Source: an uncultured Lachnospiraceae bacterium (GTDB lineage Bacteria > Bacillota_A > Clostridia > Lachnospirales > Lachnospiraceae). Taken from it: a stretch of 64,000 nucleotides of DNA. Positions 8,510 to 16,188 of the stretch are shown piece by piece. The notes beneath the pieces were generated by a model. The model was given only the letters and a program-made list of their open reading frames with translations, ran no database searches and had not been told where the DNA came from. The DNA lies in the NCBI GenBank assembly GCA_951801245.1, contig CATOMC010000011.1:12205-76204 (forward strand), read 5' to 3'. The position numbers and the translations under genes are program-made. Within the stretch, counting starts at the first letter, position 1; each line of letters begins with the position of its first letter.

Positions 8510-8815
8510 ATGAATGCACTAGAAAAAGAAAACCTGATCATAGAAGCAAACATGCAGATGACAGCGCTTCATAAAATCAATGGATGGAGAAAACTTGCCA
8601 TGACGGCTTCCGGCATTGGTATGGCGGTTGCCTATGCAGGACTGTCAGGAACTCCTTCTCACCTTTTTCCGGGCATTCTTGGCATTGTAATCATGATAGC
8701 AGGATTTGGCGCGGCGGCTGTATGTAATCTCGGATTGAAGAACGGGCGCCGGAATGTGGAGAAGATGATCCATGTGGTTGAGGCAGGCAGGAAAGGGAGC
8801 GGATTGGAACCATGA
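8510..8815 (+). CDS. Small membrane protein of the PTS operon, unknown function
   Basis: The 101-residue protein starts behind a perfect AAAGGAGG site. An amphipathic N-terminus (about 1-25) is followed by two hydrophobic segments (about 29-47 and 52-74) and a basic cytoplasmic tail. I do not recognise the family. Its place between EIID and the phosphatase, with a 4-base ATGA overlap into the latter, makes it part of the operon. It could be an accessory subunit of the EIIC/EIID complex, but that is inference. Confidence 0.75.
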   Translation: MNALEKENLIIEANMQMTALHKINGWRKLAMTASGIGMAVAYAGLSGTPSHLFPGILGIVIMIAGFGAAAVCNLGLKNGRRNVEKMIHVVEAGRKGSGLEP

Positions 8816-9606
8816 AATACAGGTTATTATGTATTGATATAGATGGAACACTTTTATCGGATGATAAGAAGATTGCACCGGAGGATGCGGAGGCGCTTAG
8901 AAAAGCTTCCTCGCAGGGCATTCAGATTGCCTTCCTTACAGGAAGGATGCCTGCGGCAATGGAAGGAATTGTCAGGCAACTTGGGATTCCCTGTATCCTG
9001 GCGTGTGATGCCGGGACTTACATCATCAAAGACGACCGGTGCATTCATGCAGAATACCTCTCCCCGGAGACCATGCGGGAAATCTATCAGAGTATAGAAG
9101 TATTTCAGATTCCGTTATGGATATTCCGGGAGAAAAAGTGGTATGTAACGGCAAAAGATTTCTATGTGAAGGCCGAGGAAGAGCTAATCGGACATACGGC
9201 GGACACAGTGTCTGTGGAAGGACTTGCCGATAAGTGGGACCGGGCCGGGACCGGACCAAGTAAACTTCTCATAGGCGCCGATCCGACTACAGTACAGAAA
9301 GTATATGCAACACTGAGAAAACGGCAGGATGTGGATATGGCCTGTTCTTCGGAGAATTACCTGGAAATTTTCCCAAAGGGAATGAACAAGGGGAGGGCAC
9401 TGAAGCTGATCTGCGAAAAAGAGAGCATCCCAGTAGAGGAGACGGTCGCCTTTGGTGATCAGGAACTGGATGTTCCCATGTTAGAGGCAGCAGGAATTGC
9501 GATAGCTATGGGAAATGCAATCCCTGTCCTAAAGGAAAAAGCGGATTATATCACAAAATCAAACAATGAGGCGGGAATTGCCTATGCGATTCGATACCTG
9601 TTATAG
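8812..9606 (+). CDS. HAD-superfamily phosphatase, Cof type
   Basis: This has 264 residues. HAD motif I is CIDIDGTLLSDD with nucleophile Asp9 and general acid Asp11; motif II is FLTGR; the Lys of motif III lies in the FPKGMNKGRAL region; motif IV is AFGDQELDVPML. The large cap (about residues 80-190) defines the Cof/IIB type. These enzymes hydrolyse sugar phosphates or nucleotides. In a PTS operon it probably dephosphorylates the imported sugar phosphate or relieves sugar-phosphate stress; the true substrate is unknown. Confidence 0.9.
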   Translation: MKYRLLCIDIDGTLLSDDKKIAPEDAEALRKASSQGIQIAFLTGRMPAAMEGIVRQLGIPCILACDAGTYIIKDDRCIHAEYLSPETMREIYQSIEVFQIPLWIFREKKWYVTAKDFYVKAEEELIGHTADTVSVEGLADKWDRAGTGPSKLLIGADPTTVQKVYATLRKRQDVDMACSSENYLEIFPKGMNKGRALKLICEKESIPVEETVAFGDQELDVPMLEAAGIAIAMGNAIPVLKEKADYITKSNNEAGIAYAIRYLL

Positions 9607-9651
9607 CATATTGGGTTTATATTATTAGAAATGGAAAAGGAGGAGAAAATC

Positions 9652-9909
9652 ATGGTTACATTTACATTTACAGTGAAAGATGAAGTGGGGCTTCATGCAA
9701 GACCAGCAGGATTATTGGTTAAGGAGGCAGCTAAGTGCAGCAGCAAGGTTACCATCAGGAAGGGTGAGAAAAGCGGAGATGCCAAGCGCATTTTCAATAT
9801 TATGGGGCTTGCCATCAAATGTGGTGAGGAAGTGGAAATGGTGGTCGAGGGAGACAAAGAACAAGAAGAGGCGGCTGCGTTAGAGGCTTTTGTGAAGGAG
9901 AATATATAA
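9652..9909 (+). CDS. HPr-like phosphocarrier lacking the regulatory serine
   Basis: The 85-residue protein starts behind AAGGAGGAG. Its active site GLHARPAGLL has His15, the residue that takes phosphate from EI. In standard Firmicute HPr the Ser46 region reads KSIMG. Here the matching stretch is RIFNIMGL, so the serine phosphorylated by HPr kinase is replaced by Asn49, and about three residues are inserted before it. I infer a dedicated carrier for this PTS that cannot be Ser-phosphorylated and therefore cannot act as a CcpA co-repressor. It is the last gene before a terminator. Confidence 0.9.
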   Translation: MVTFTFTVKDEVGLHARPAGLLVKEAAKCSSKVTIRKGEKSGDAKRIFNIMGLAIKCGEEVEMVVEGDKEQEEAAALEAFVKENI

Positions 9910-9964
9910 AAGCCGAAAAGTTTTTCTCATAACATACCCCCCTTTTTACATTTATCATAGGTAG

Positions 9965-10002
9965 CCCGGCGGTTGGAGGAATCTGACCGCCGGGTTGTCT
10001 TT
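9965..10002 (+). terminator. Terminator of the PTS operon
   Basis: CCCGGCGGT (9965-9973) and ACCGCCGGG (9986-9994) form a perfect 9-bp stem with a 12-base loop, followed by TTGTCTTT. It lies 55 bases after the HPr stop. Confidence 0.85.
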
Positions 10003-10065
10003 ATCTGCAGACAACTGTATAATATAGGAAAATCAGAAAAGCTGAATGCAGGATGGAGAAAGAGA

Positions 10066-10569
10066 ATGCATACATTAGCCATTGCAAAGGCACAAATGAA
10101 TGACTTGCCGCAGATATTGGAAATTTACGCATATGCCCGGAGATTTATGAAAGAAAATGGGAATGCCAGCCAGTGGAAAGATGATTTCCCACCTAAAGAT
10201 TTACTCATGAATGATATCAAGGCGGGAAATCTCTATGTGATCAGGAAAGGGAATGCCATACATGCTGTGTTTGCCTTCCTGATCGGTGCGGAACCTTCCT
10301 ATTCGGTGATCGAGCAGGGGGAGTGGCTTTCGGATGCAGAGTACGGCACGTTGCACCGCGTTGCGGCAGATGGAACGGTACACGGTATGTTTGACAGGAT
10401 GGTGGCGTTTTGCAGTCAGAAGATTGACCATTTGCGTATAGATACACATAAGGACAATAAAGTGATGCAGCATTTGATCTGTAAGAATGGGTTTCAGGAA
10501 TGCGGTATCATCTATGTGGCGGACGGGTCGCCGCGGATTGCGTATGAAAAAGACAGAATCCAGGGATAA
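10066..10569 (+). CDS. GNAT-family N-acetyltransferase
   Basis: This has 167 residues from the ATG at 10066 behind GGAGAAAGAG. An upstream extension would run back through the PTS terminator and is rejected. The N-terminus TLAIAKAQMNDLPQILEIYA is typical of GNAT folds, and the C-terminal LRIDTHKDNKVMQHLICKNG-F-ECGIIYV matches the helix 4/strand 7 region of small Firmicute acetyltransferases. The acetyl-CoA-binding Q/RxxGxG/A loop is degenerate, which is common in this subgroup. Substrate unknown. Confidence 0.85.
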   Translation: MHTLAIAKAQMNDLPQILEIYAYARRFMKENGNASQWKDDFPPKDLLMNDIKAGNLYVIRKGNAIHAVFAFLIGAEPSYSVIEQGEWLSDAEYGTLHRVAADGTVHGMFDRMVAFCSQKIDHLRIDTHKDNKVMQHLICKNGFQECGIIYVADGSPRIAYEKDRIQG

Positions 10570-10639
10570 AATGGATTCTGTTTTTTATTGCATTAAGATT
10601 TCCTTAAACAATTTTAAGGAAAAATACAGGAAATATATG

Positions 10640-10668
10640 TTGACAAATAATATTATATGCCATATAGT
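10640..10668 (+). promoter_or_regulatory. Strong sigma-A promoter of the padR operon
   Basis: TTGACA (10640-10645), a 17-base spacer and TATAGT (10663-10668) give a near-consensus promoter. A palindrome overlaps the spacer and -10 box, as expected for an autoregulated repressor. Confidence 0.8.
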
Positions 10669-10724
10669 ATAAGCAGAAACAATATTATACAGCATATAAT
10701 ATTATAATTTCTAACAATATTATA
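10651..10724 (+). promoter_or_regulatory. AT-rich palindromes, likely PadR operators
   Basis: TATTATATG-C-CATATAGTA (10651-10669, one mismatch) covers the -10 box. AATATTATA-CAGCA-TATAATATT (10681-10703) is a perfect 9-bp inverted repeat just downstream of the start site. A further half-site AATATTATA lies at 10716-10724. PadR repressors bind such AT-rich palindromes at their own promoter. Confidence 0.65.
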
Positions 10725-10783
10725 AATCCACATACGGAGTGATTCTTATGAGATATGTAAAAAGCAGGAAAGGAGTATATTGC

Positions 10784-11110
10784 ATGGTTTTTAACACAGG
10801 TGCGGCATTGCTGGATGCCATAGTACTGGCTGTGATATCCCATGAGCCGGAGGGCACATATGGATATAAGATTACGCAGGAAGTGCGGCAGGTCATTGAG
10901 ATTTCCGAGTCCACCCTATATCCGGTTCTGCGCAGGCTGCAGAAGGATGAATGTCTGGAAGTGTACGATATGGAATGTGCCGGGCGTAACAGGCGGTATT
11001 ACAGGATTACAGAAAAGGGGAGGGCACAGTTAAATCTGTATATCAGCGAATGGTATCGGTATTCTGCCAAATTGAACAGTATCTTTGAGGGAGGTTTGAA
11101 GAATGGATAG
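10784..11110 (+). CDS. PadR-family transcriptional repressor
   Basis: The 108-residue protein starts at the ATG 8 bases after AGGAG; an in-frame upstream start 45 bases earlier is less likely. The winged helix is complete: LLDAIVLAVIS, GTYGYKITQEVRQVIEISES, TLYPVLRRLQKDECLE, and the wing GRNRRYYRITEKGRAQL. PadR proteins are small dimeric repressors often released by cell-envelope-active compounds. The gene overlaps the DUF1700 gene by 8 bases, so regulator and target membrane proteins are co-transcribed, and palindromic operators sit on the promoter. Confidence 0.93.
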   Translation: MVFNTGAALLDAIVLAVISHEPEGTYGYKITQEVRQVIEISESTLYPVLRRLQKDECLEVYDMECAGRNRRYYRITEKGRAQLNLYISEWYRYSAKLNSIFEGGLKNG

Positions 11111-11933
11111 AGCAGAATTTATGAAGAGGATGACGGCTCTGCTAAGTGATGTGCCGTTGGCGGAGAGGGAAGAGGCAATACAATATTATAATGACTATTT
11201 TGATGATGCCGGCGAAGAAAATGAGCAGGGCGTAATCGCTTCTTTAGGGTCTCCGGAAGATATTGCCAGATCCATCAAAGCAGGCCTTTTAGATGGCGGC
11301 AGTACGGGAGAATTTACAGAGTCCGGGTTTCGTGGCTATGAGGAGCAGAGAAGAAACGAAGTTATGCGGACGCAGAGTTTGGACGAGGGGCGAAATGGAC
11401 AGGCGGATGGAACCCGGCAGAAGTTTTCCGGCGCATGGAATCAGGGCAGCACATATGGCGGATCAGATAATCAGGGAAATGCATATGACGGTGCAAGCGG
11501 TCAGGGCGGCTATGCCGGACAGCAGCAGGGGAGCAATCCACCGCCGAAACAGCGGATGTCGGGCGGTATGATCGCACTTATCGTGATCCTGGCAGTACTT
11601 TCATCTCCTGTCTGGATTGGCCTTTTGGGAGGATTATTTGGAGGCTCTGTGGGACTGCTTGCCGGATTGTTTGGTATCTTTCTTTCCTTTCTCATTGTGG
11701 GAGTCGTGTTGATCGTGGTGGGGATTGCCTTGCTGGTTGCCGGGATCGCAGCCATGTTTACGGCACCGCTTGGCGGATTGTGTCTCGTTGGCGGGGGCAT
11801 GATACTGATGGCAGTCGGGCTGGTATTCTTGTGGCTGATGGTGCTGGTAGTTGGTACGGCGATCCCGGCACTGATCCGCGGTGTGGTCGCTTTATGCAGG
11901 AGAATTTTTCATAGAGGAGGTGTGCGGGCATGA
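11103..11933 (+). CDS. DUF1700 membrane protein
   Basis: This has 276 residues. The N-terminal about 75 residues are the DUF1700 (HAAS-like) domain, with EREEAIQYYNDYFDDAGEENEQ and a LGSPEDIARSIKAGL helix typical of the family. A low-complexity Gly/Gln/Ser linker (about 85-155) leads to a hydrophobic C-terminal half with three or more Gly-rich membrane helices. DUF1700 proteins are regularly paired with PadR regulators and DUF4097 proteins, and the overlaps here (8 and 4 bases) show tight coupling. The molecular role is unknown; an envelope-stress response is the usual inference. Confidence 0.88.
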   Translation: MDRAEFMKRMTALLSDVPLAEREEAIQYYNDYFDDAGEENEQGVIASLGSPEDIARSIKAGLLDGGSTGEFTESGFRGYEEQRRNEVMRTQSLDEGRNGQADGTRQKFSGAWNQGSTYGGSDNQGNAYDGASGQGGYAGQQQGSNPPPKQRMSGGMIALIVILAVLSSPVWIGLLGGLFGGSVGLLAGLFGIFLSFLIVGVVLIVVGIALLVAGIAAMFTAPLGGLCLVGGGMILMAVGLVFLWLMVLVVGTAIPALIRGVVALCRRIFHRGGVRA

Positions 11934-12961
11934 AAAAATTTACGAAGGGATGTTTGATTACGGCACTGGTTTTGTTTATTCTGGGGTGTCTTATCTGTAT
12001 GGTATGCGGATTCCTGGGAGGGTTCAGACAGATTGACTCCGGGGCGTTAAACGGGGTAGCGGGTATTCCCTTTGGATTTCACAGGCATGAAAACGGTGGT
12101 TTTGATTTTGGTTTCCTAAGTGATGACTGGGAAGAGGATGCTTTCTGGGAGAGTGGAGACTGGAATAAGGCTGATACAAGCGGTACGAAGCAGAAACTGG
12201 ACATAACGAAAGATACGCTCTGCCAGCTTTATCTGGAAGTGACAGACAGTCGTCTGATCATAGAAGAATCTGCCGATGAATATGTGTGGCTTTCCGTGAG
12301 TGATGATACCAATAGAACTTACTATAATATAGAAGATATTGCAGGTAAGGACAGTTTGTCTGTCCGTAATGTGCAGCGGTACAGAGTGGGAAATTGGGAA
12401 AACGGGAACAAAGATACTATAAGACTGTATCTGCCCGGTGGATGCAATCTGGATGTGGTCACTGTCTATATGGGTGCCGGTCATATGAATACAGTTTCCC
12501 TTAAGGCAGAGACCATGGAGATAAACGTAGGTGCCGGCCTTTGTGAAGCACAGGCACTGGAGGCAGAGACGATCAGCCTGCTAGTGGGAGCAGGAGCGAT
12601 TGAGGCTTCCGGACTCAAAGCGGATGCGGCAGTCATGGAAATCGGTGTCGGTCAGATTACGATACAAGATATGAACGTAAGAGAGTCTGCAGACGTGACA
12701 GTAGGTATGGGAAGTGCTAAACTGACAGGTGAAATTACGAGGAATCTGGATGCAGAATGCAATATGGGAGAGTTAGAGATCAACCTTGCGGGCCAAGAGG
12801 ATGATTATGGGTTTGACATAGACTGCGACATGGGAGATGTGAACATCGGCAGTCATCACTATTCCGGGCTGGGTGACAGCAGAAGCTGGAATACTGACAG
12901 GCAAAATCAGCTTTCAATAGACTGCGACATGGGTACTGTAACGGTTCGATTTGATAAATAA
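11930..12961 (+). CDS. DUF4097-type beta-helical surface protein
   Basis: This has 343 residues. It has a short N-terminus, one membrane helix (about 9-30) and a long extracytoplasmic part. From about residue 165 it shows the repetitive, turn-rich pattern of DUF4097 (adhesin-like beta helix): LDVVTVYMGAGHM, METINVGAG-type turns, VMEIGVGQITI, VTVGMGSAKL, CNMGELEINL, and two late DCDMG turns. The first overlap is ATGA with the DUF1700 stop. It is the third member of the PadR envelope operon. No enzyme motif is visible. Confidence 0.85.
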   Translation: MKKFTKGCLITALVLFILGCLICMVCGFLGGFRQIDSGALNGVAGIPFGFHRHENGGFDFGFLSDDWEEDAFWESGDWNKADTSGTKQKLDITKDTLCQLYLEVTDSRLIIEESADEYVWLSVSDDTNRTYYNIEDIAGKDSLSVRNVQRYRVGNWENGNKDTIRLYLPGGCNLDVVTVYMGAGHMNTVSLKAETMEINVGAGLCEAQALEAETISLLVGAGAIEASGLKADAAVMEIGVGQITIQDMNVRESADVTVGMGSAKLTGEITRNLDAECNMGELEINLAGQEDDYGFDIDCDMGDVNIGSHHYSGLGDSRSWNTDRQNQLSIDCDMGTVTVRFDK

Positions 12962-12982
12962 AGGATAGGAAGGGAGAAGACG

Positions 12983-13192
12983 ATGAATAATGATTACAGA
13001 AAATTGATGCGCTCTAAAGTAAACAGGATGATATGCGGTGTCTGCGGTGGTATCGGGGAATATCTGAATATTGACCCTACGCTGGTACGCCTGATATGGC
13101 TTCTGTGTTCTATGGCAAGCTGCGGTACCGGACTGATCGTCTATATTGTAGCGGCGGTGGTCATGCCGGAAGATGACGGTATTGTGGGATGA
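12983..13192 (+). CDS. PspC-domain membrane protein
   Basis: The 69-residue protein has the PspC signature: KLMRSKVNRMICGVCGGIGE, then YLNIDPTLVRLIWLL, and one hydrophobic helix to the end (VYIVAAVVMPEDD). PspC proteins take part in envelope-stress signalling. It closes the PadR operon and is followed within 30 bases by a strong hairpin. Confidence 0.92.
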   Translation: MNNDYRKLMRSKVNRMICGVCGGIGEYLNIDPTLVRLIWLLCSMASCGTGLIVYIVAAVVMPEDDGIVG

Positions 13193-13221
13193 CACGCGTA
13201 AGGAAGTAAAGGAATGATTCG

Positions 13222-13257
13222 GACAACCCGGCGTGGCAAAGGTCACGCCGGGTTGTC
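13222..13257. terminator. Strong hairpin between convergent genes
   Basis: A perfect 14-bp stem (13222-13235 with 13244-13257) encloses an 8-base loop. It has no long T tract on either strand. Its position between the padR operon and the opposing pseudogene suggests a bidirectional terminator. Confidence 0.7.
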
Positions 13258-13263
13258 GCTCCT

Positions 13264-14367
13264 CTATTTATTTTCGTAATATCGCAGATTTTTAGTTTTT
13301 CCTTTTTTGATCGGCATACCCTCATCAGATAACTCTCTCAAAAGTATGATTGCTGTAGATTGGGACACACCAAGTGCTGTTTCTACATCACTGCGAGTGA
13401 TAGAGCCATTCCTGCGGCACAAGTCCAGGACCGCATGCATCCGTTCTTCTTTCTTTGTCATACTGGTAGGACCAGCCGTTTTAGAAGGATTTGGTAGCGT
13501 TTGCTCTTCTATGTGGAAGTTGGTATTAGGAAGCGTAATTTTAAAAGCGTTGCCGGTTGTTTCGATTATAGGTTTCACAGTATATTCATCGTAACATTTA
13601 TTGATTTTAAGAATTCCGGTGCCGTATGCTTCGATGAGTCACAGGTGATAGAAGATATTTGCTAAATACTGATTGCGTAGTGTAGACACTCCCAGCATCA
13701 CGTCCTCCAATGCGATACCTTTCACCAGGCCGCCAATTGTTACGAATTCTATTCGGTTTTCAAAAATACTGATATCTAATCGATCCAGTCCGGAGAATTC
13801 TGCACGGGTACGATTATAACGATTAATATAATCGTAGGCTTGCTCCAGGAGAGAATCTGATAATTCCCGGCGATCCTTGAATACAGATTTCTTACTACCC
13901 TCGAAAACAGCCAGTTTTATCATATGTGTACATTGTTCAGACAATAAAAACGCCAGATTAGTGTACATATCATCCTCACCAATCAGATGAAGCGTATGCA
14001 TTTGGGCTCTTTCAAACGCTGCCTTTCGTTTTTTAAAGAAATTGGCGGCCTTATGAAAAGTAAGATTTTGGTTGACAGAACGGGCTTCTTCATAACTGTC
14101 ACCACTGGTTTCCTTAATCATATTCAGGATGGCAGCATCTGTTGCTGGAACTGTCGATGCTCTCTGGCGAACATAAACGCCTTTTGGGCGGATCCCCTTT
14201 TCACGCAGATAATACGGTCTTGCAGTGCCACGTTGAACAGTTACACGTACAATGGACTTTTCATCCATGATATCATTATGGAAATCTACAAACATAGTAA
14301 TATCTTCAATGTATTCTCTCTTGAATTCAGTCGATTTGCTTTTTACATTTTCTAAATCACCGTATGG
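13264..14367 (-). pseudogene. Decayed AlbA_2 (Schlafen-like) ATP-binding/HTH regulator
   Basis: Read on the minus strand, the frame runs from PYGDLENVKSKSTEFKREY (typical AlbA_2 start) to a C-terminal winged helix (ITRSDVETALGVSQSTAIIL), but it is broken. There is no in-frame start codon. The AlbA_2 core between EYIEDI and TMFVDFH appears deleted, as does the HATPase segment between GLDRLDIS and IFENRIEFVTIGG. A TGA at 13639-13641 stands where a Gly would precede LIEAYGTG. All remaining blocks are in one frame, so decay was by in-frame deletion and one nonsense change. Intact relatives are about 480 residues, putative transcription regulators of unknown role. The deletions are judged against family memory, not an alignment. 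Confidence 0.8.
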
Positions 14368-14938
14368 TAAAGAACAATCCGGATTTTTTCAGTGCGGGCC
14401 TCAGTGCCATATACACCAGCACGGATACGATTGCGGAGGTCACCGCATTGATGGAAGTGGAAGCTACATTCCAGGCCAGTGTCAGTTCTGCGGCCGGTTT
14501 GCCCAGGATGACCAGCTTGTAGAAATAACCGATCAGAGGGTCGAAAACCACATTAAATAAAAGCCCGCAGACAGCGGCGGCAATGGTCCATTTCAGAACT
14601 TTCTTATTGTCTGTTTCGGTACTGACATGGCCAAGCTTGTGGGCGATCAGGCCGGTGATAAACCCGATGCAGAACTTTAAGAACAATGTCTTGGGGGCAT
14701 AGACCACATAGACCGGATCGAGCAGATCTCCGATCGTCATACCGATGGCGCCGCCGAGTCCCCCATAGACGCCGCCCAGAAGCAGGGCGCCAAGGACGCA
14801 TACGGCATTACCCAGGTGAATGGAAGTGGCATCACCGCCCGGCAGAGGAATCTTAATCTGCAAAAAAGTGAAGACCACATAAGAAAGTGCGGCAAAAATA
14901 CCCGTAAATACAATTTTCAGTAACTTCTCATTTTTCAT
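14357..14938 (-). CDS. ECF transporter S component (PF07155-like)
   Basis: This has 193 residues with five or six hydrophobic helices. It begins KIVFTGIFAALSYVVFTFLQIKIP and continues with the family's GGDATSIHLGNAVCVLGALL and GGLGGAIGMTIGDLLDP. S components give vitamin or metal specificity to the shared EcfA/EcfT energising module, which is not in the window. The substrate cannot be deduced; a water-soluble vitamin or precursor is typical. A palindrome overlaps its likely promoter. The stop overlaps the decayed AlbA_2 frame, so the C-terminus lies at a probable deletion scar. Confidence 0.85.
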   Translation of the reverse strand: MKNEKLLKIVFTGIFAALSYVVFTFLQIKIPLPGGDATSIHLGNAVCVLGALLLGGVYGGLGGAIGMTIGDLLDPVYVVYAPKTLFLKFCIGFITGLIAHKLGHVSTETDNKKVLKWTIAAAVCGLLFNVVFDPLIGYFYKLVILGKPAAELTLAWNVASTSINAVTSAIVSVLVYMALRPALKKSGLFFTIR

Positions 14939-14969
14939 AGCATTCTCTCCTTATATTTAGTTTCGTTGG

Positions 14970-15006
14970 ATAGAGGTTAATTCCGAAGGAATTTACCTCT
15001 ATTATA
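14970..15006 (-). promoter_or_regulatory. Palindromic operator over the ECF gene promoter
   Basis: On the plus strand ATAGAGGT-T-AATTCC-GAA-GGAATT-T-ACCTCTAT (14970-15002) is palindromic apart from one T/T mismatch. On the minus strand a TATAAT box occupies 15006-15001, so the palindrome covers the likely transcription start. That favours a repressor operator over an RNA element. The 5' leader to the ATG is only about 55 bases, too short for most riboswitches. Confidence 0.6.
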
Positions 15007-15129
15007 TGGGAAAATGGAATCCTTAAAAGTACCAAATTAATATTTTTTAACCATACCAGATATGGGAACCTAAAAAAAGATACCTAAATAACAAAAGATA
15101 CCTTATTTCCGCTTTACCGGTTGATTAAG

Positions 15130-16173
15130 ATGAAAAAAATGCTTATGCGAAAGGAATTAGACAGGATGGGATACTCTTTTTTGGATGAACAGGGCACTTT
15201 TTCATTGGATATGCCGGAGAACTATAGTTATCAGTATTTTCCGACAGCAGGGGAGCAGGGCATTAAGAGTGTCTTGACGCCCAATTTTGGCGGTGACAGT
15301 AAAAGGAACCAGAATGAATTCCTGTTAGAGCCGGTCAGTGTGGAAAATCTGCATAATAACCGGTCTACAAGAAACTTCTGGTGCCGGATCGAGGGGGTTG
15401 GAAGCTGGTCCGTGACAGGGGCATCGGCTGGGGCCGAGCAGGATAAGTTCACGGCCAGGCAGGATGTGAGTAAGATGACGGCGGGATTCATGTGGATGAG
15501 TGTCACTAGGCGTCTGGCCAAGTGTCAGATCGATGCAAAGGTAGATTCCTTTGTGCCGGTGGAGCATGATGTGGAGATTATGAGGGTCACCTTGACCAAC
15601 TGCGGGCAGGAAGAGGTGACATTGACACCGGTGGTGGCTGTTCCGATTTATGGAAGAAGCGCAGACAATATCCGTGACCACAGGCATGTGACATCCTTGC
15701 TGCATCGCATGCAAAGGCTGTCGGAGCATTACAGTTATCCGATGCTGGCGGTGTGGCAGACAGAATTTATGGAGTGGATGCTTGGGTTACATGACCGCAT
15801 TAACAGCCAGTATGATACCAACAGGAACCAGCAGAAGATCAAACAGGCAATTGATTTTATCCATAAGAATTACGATAAAGATTTGAATATGGCGGTGGTA
15901 TCCAATTATATTTCCATGAATTATTCGCTGTTTTCCTACCTGTTCAAAGAATATACGGGGAATAATTTTGTGAACTATCTCAAGAGCATCCGGATGGAGG
16001 AGGCCAAGAAACTGTTAGCGGGGACAGAACTGCGGATCGTTGAGATCAGCGCAAGAGTCGGATATGAGAATGAGAAGCACTTTATGAAGACATTCAAGGC
16101 ATCCTGCGGGGTGTCTCCCAGCGAGTACCGCAAAAATATACAGATGCAGAATTTCCCCCTGGGGGGGGGGTAA
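15130..16173 (+). pseudogene. In-frame chimera: GH94 phosphorylase N-terminus joined to AraC regulator C-terminus
   Basis: This 347-residue frame is two unrelated halves. The first roughly 195 residues match the N-terminal sandwich domain of GH94 cellobiose/cellodextrin phosphorylases (GYSFLDEQGTFSLDMPENYS, QNEFLLEPVSVENLHNN, YGRSADNIRDHRHVTSLLHR). From about nucleotide 15712 it becomes the end of a YesN-type response regulator: KIKQAIDFIHKNYDKDLNM, then a complete AraC double helix-turn-helix ending EYRKNIQMQ. The phosphorylase catalytic domain and the receiver domain are both missing. A deletion between two genes that kept frame is the simplest origin. No good ribosome binding site precedes the ATG, and the end is a G10 tract. 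It may still make a DNA-binding protein. Confidence 0.8.
16161..16170 (+). repeat. G10 homopolymer at the chimera's 3' end
   Basis: Ten consecutive G residues lie directly before the TAA of the chimeric frame. Such tracts slip during replication and are also prone to sequencing error; length changes would alter only the last residues and the stop. Confidence 0.9.
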
Positions 16174-16188
16174 AAGAATAACGCTTTA

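Noticed and set aside
9973..10065. N-terminal extension of the GNAT gene
   Set aside because: It would run through the PTS operon terminator hairpin.
14939..14969. Riboswitch in the ECF gene leader
   Set aside because: The leader is about 55 bases and the palindrome overlaps the promoter, which fits an operator better.
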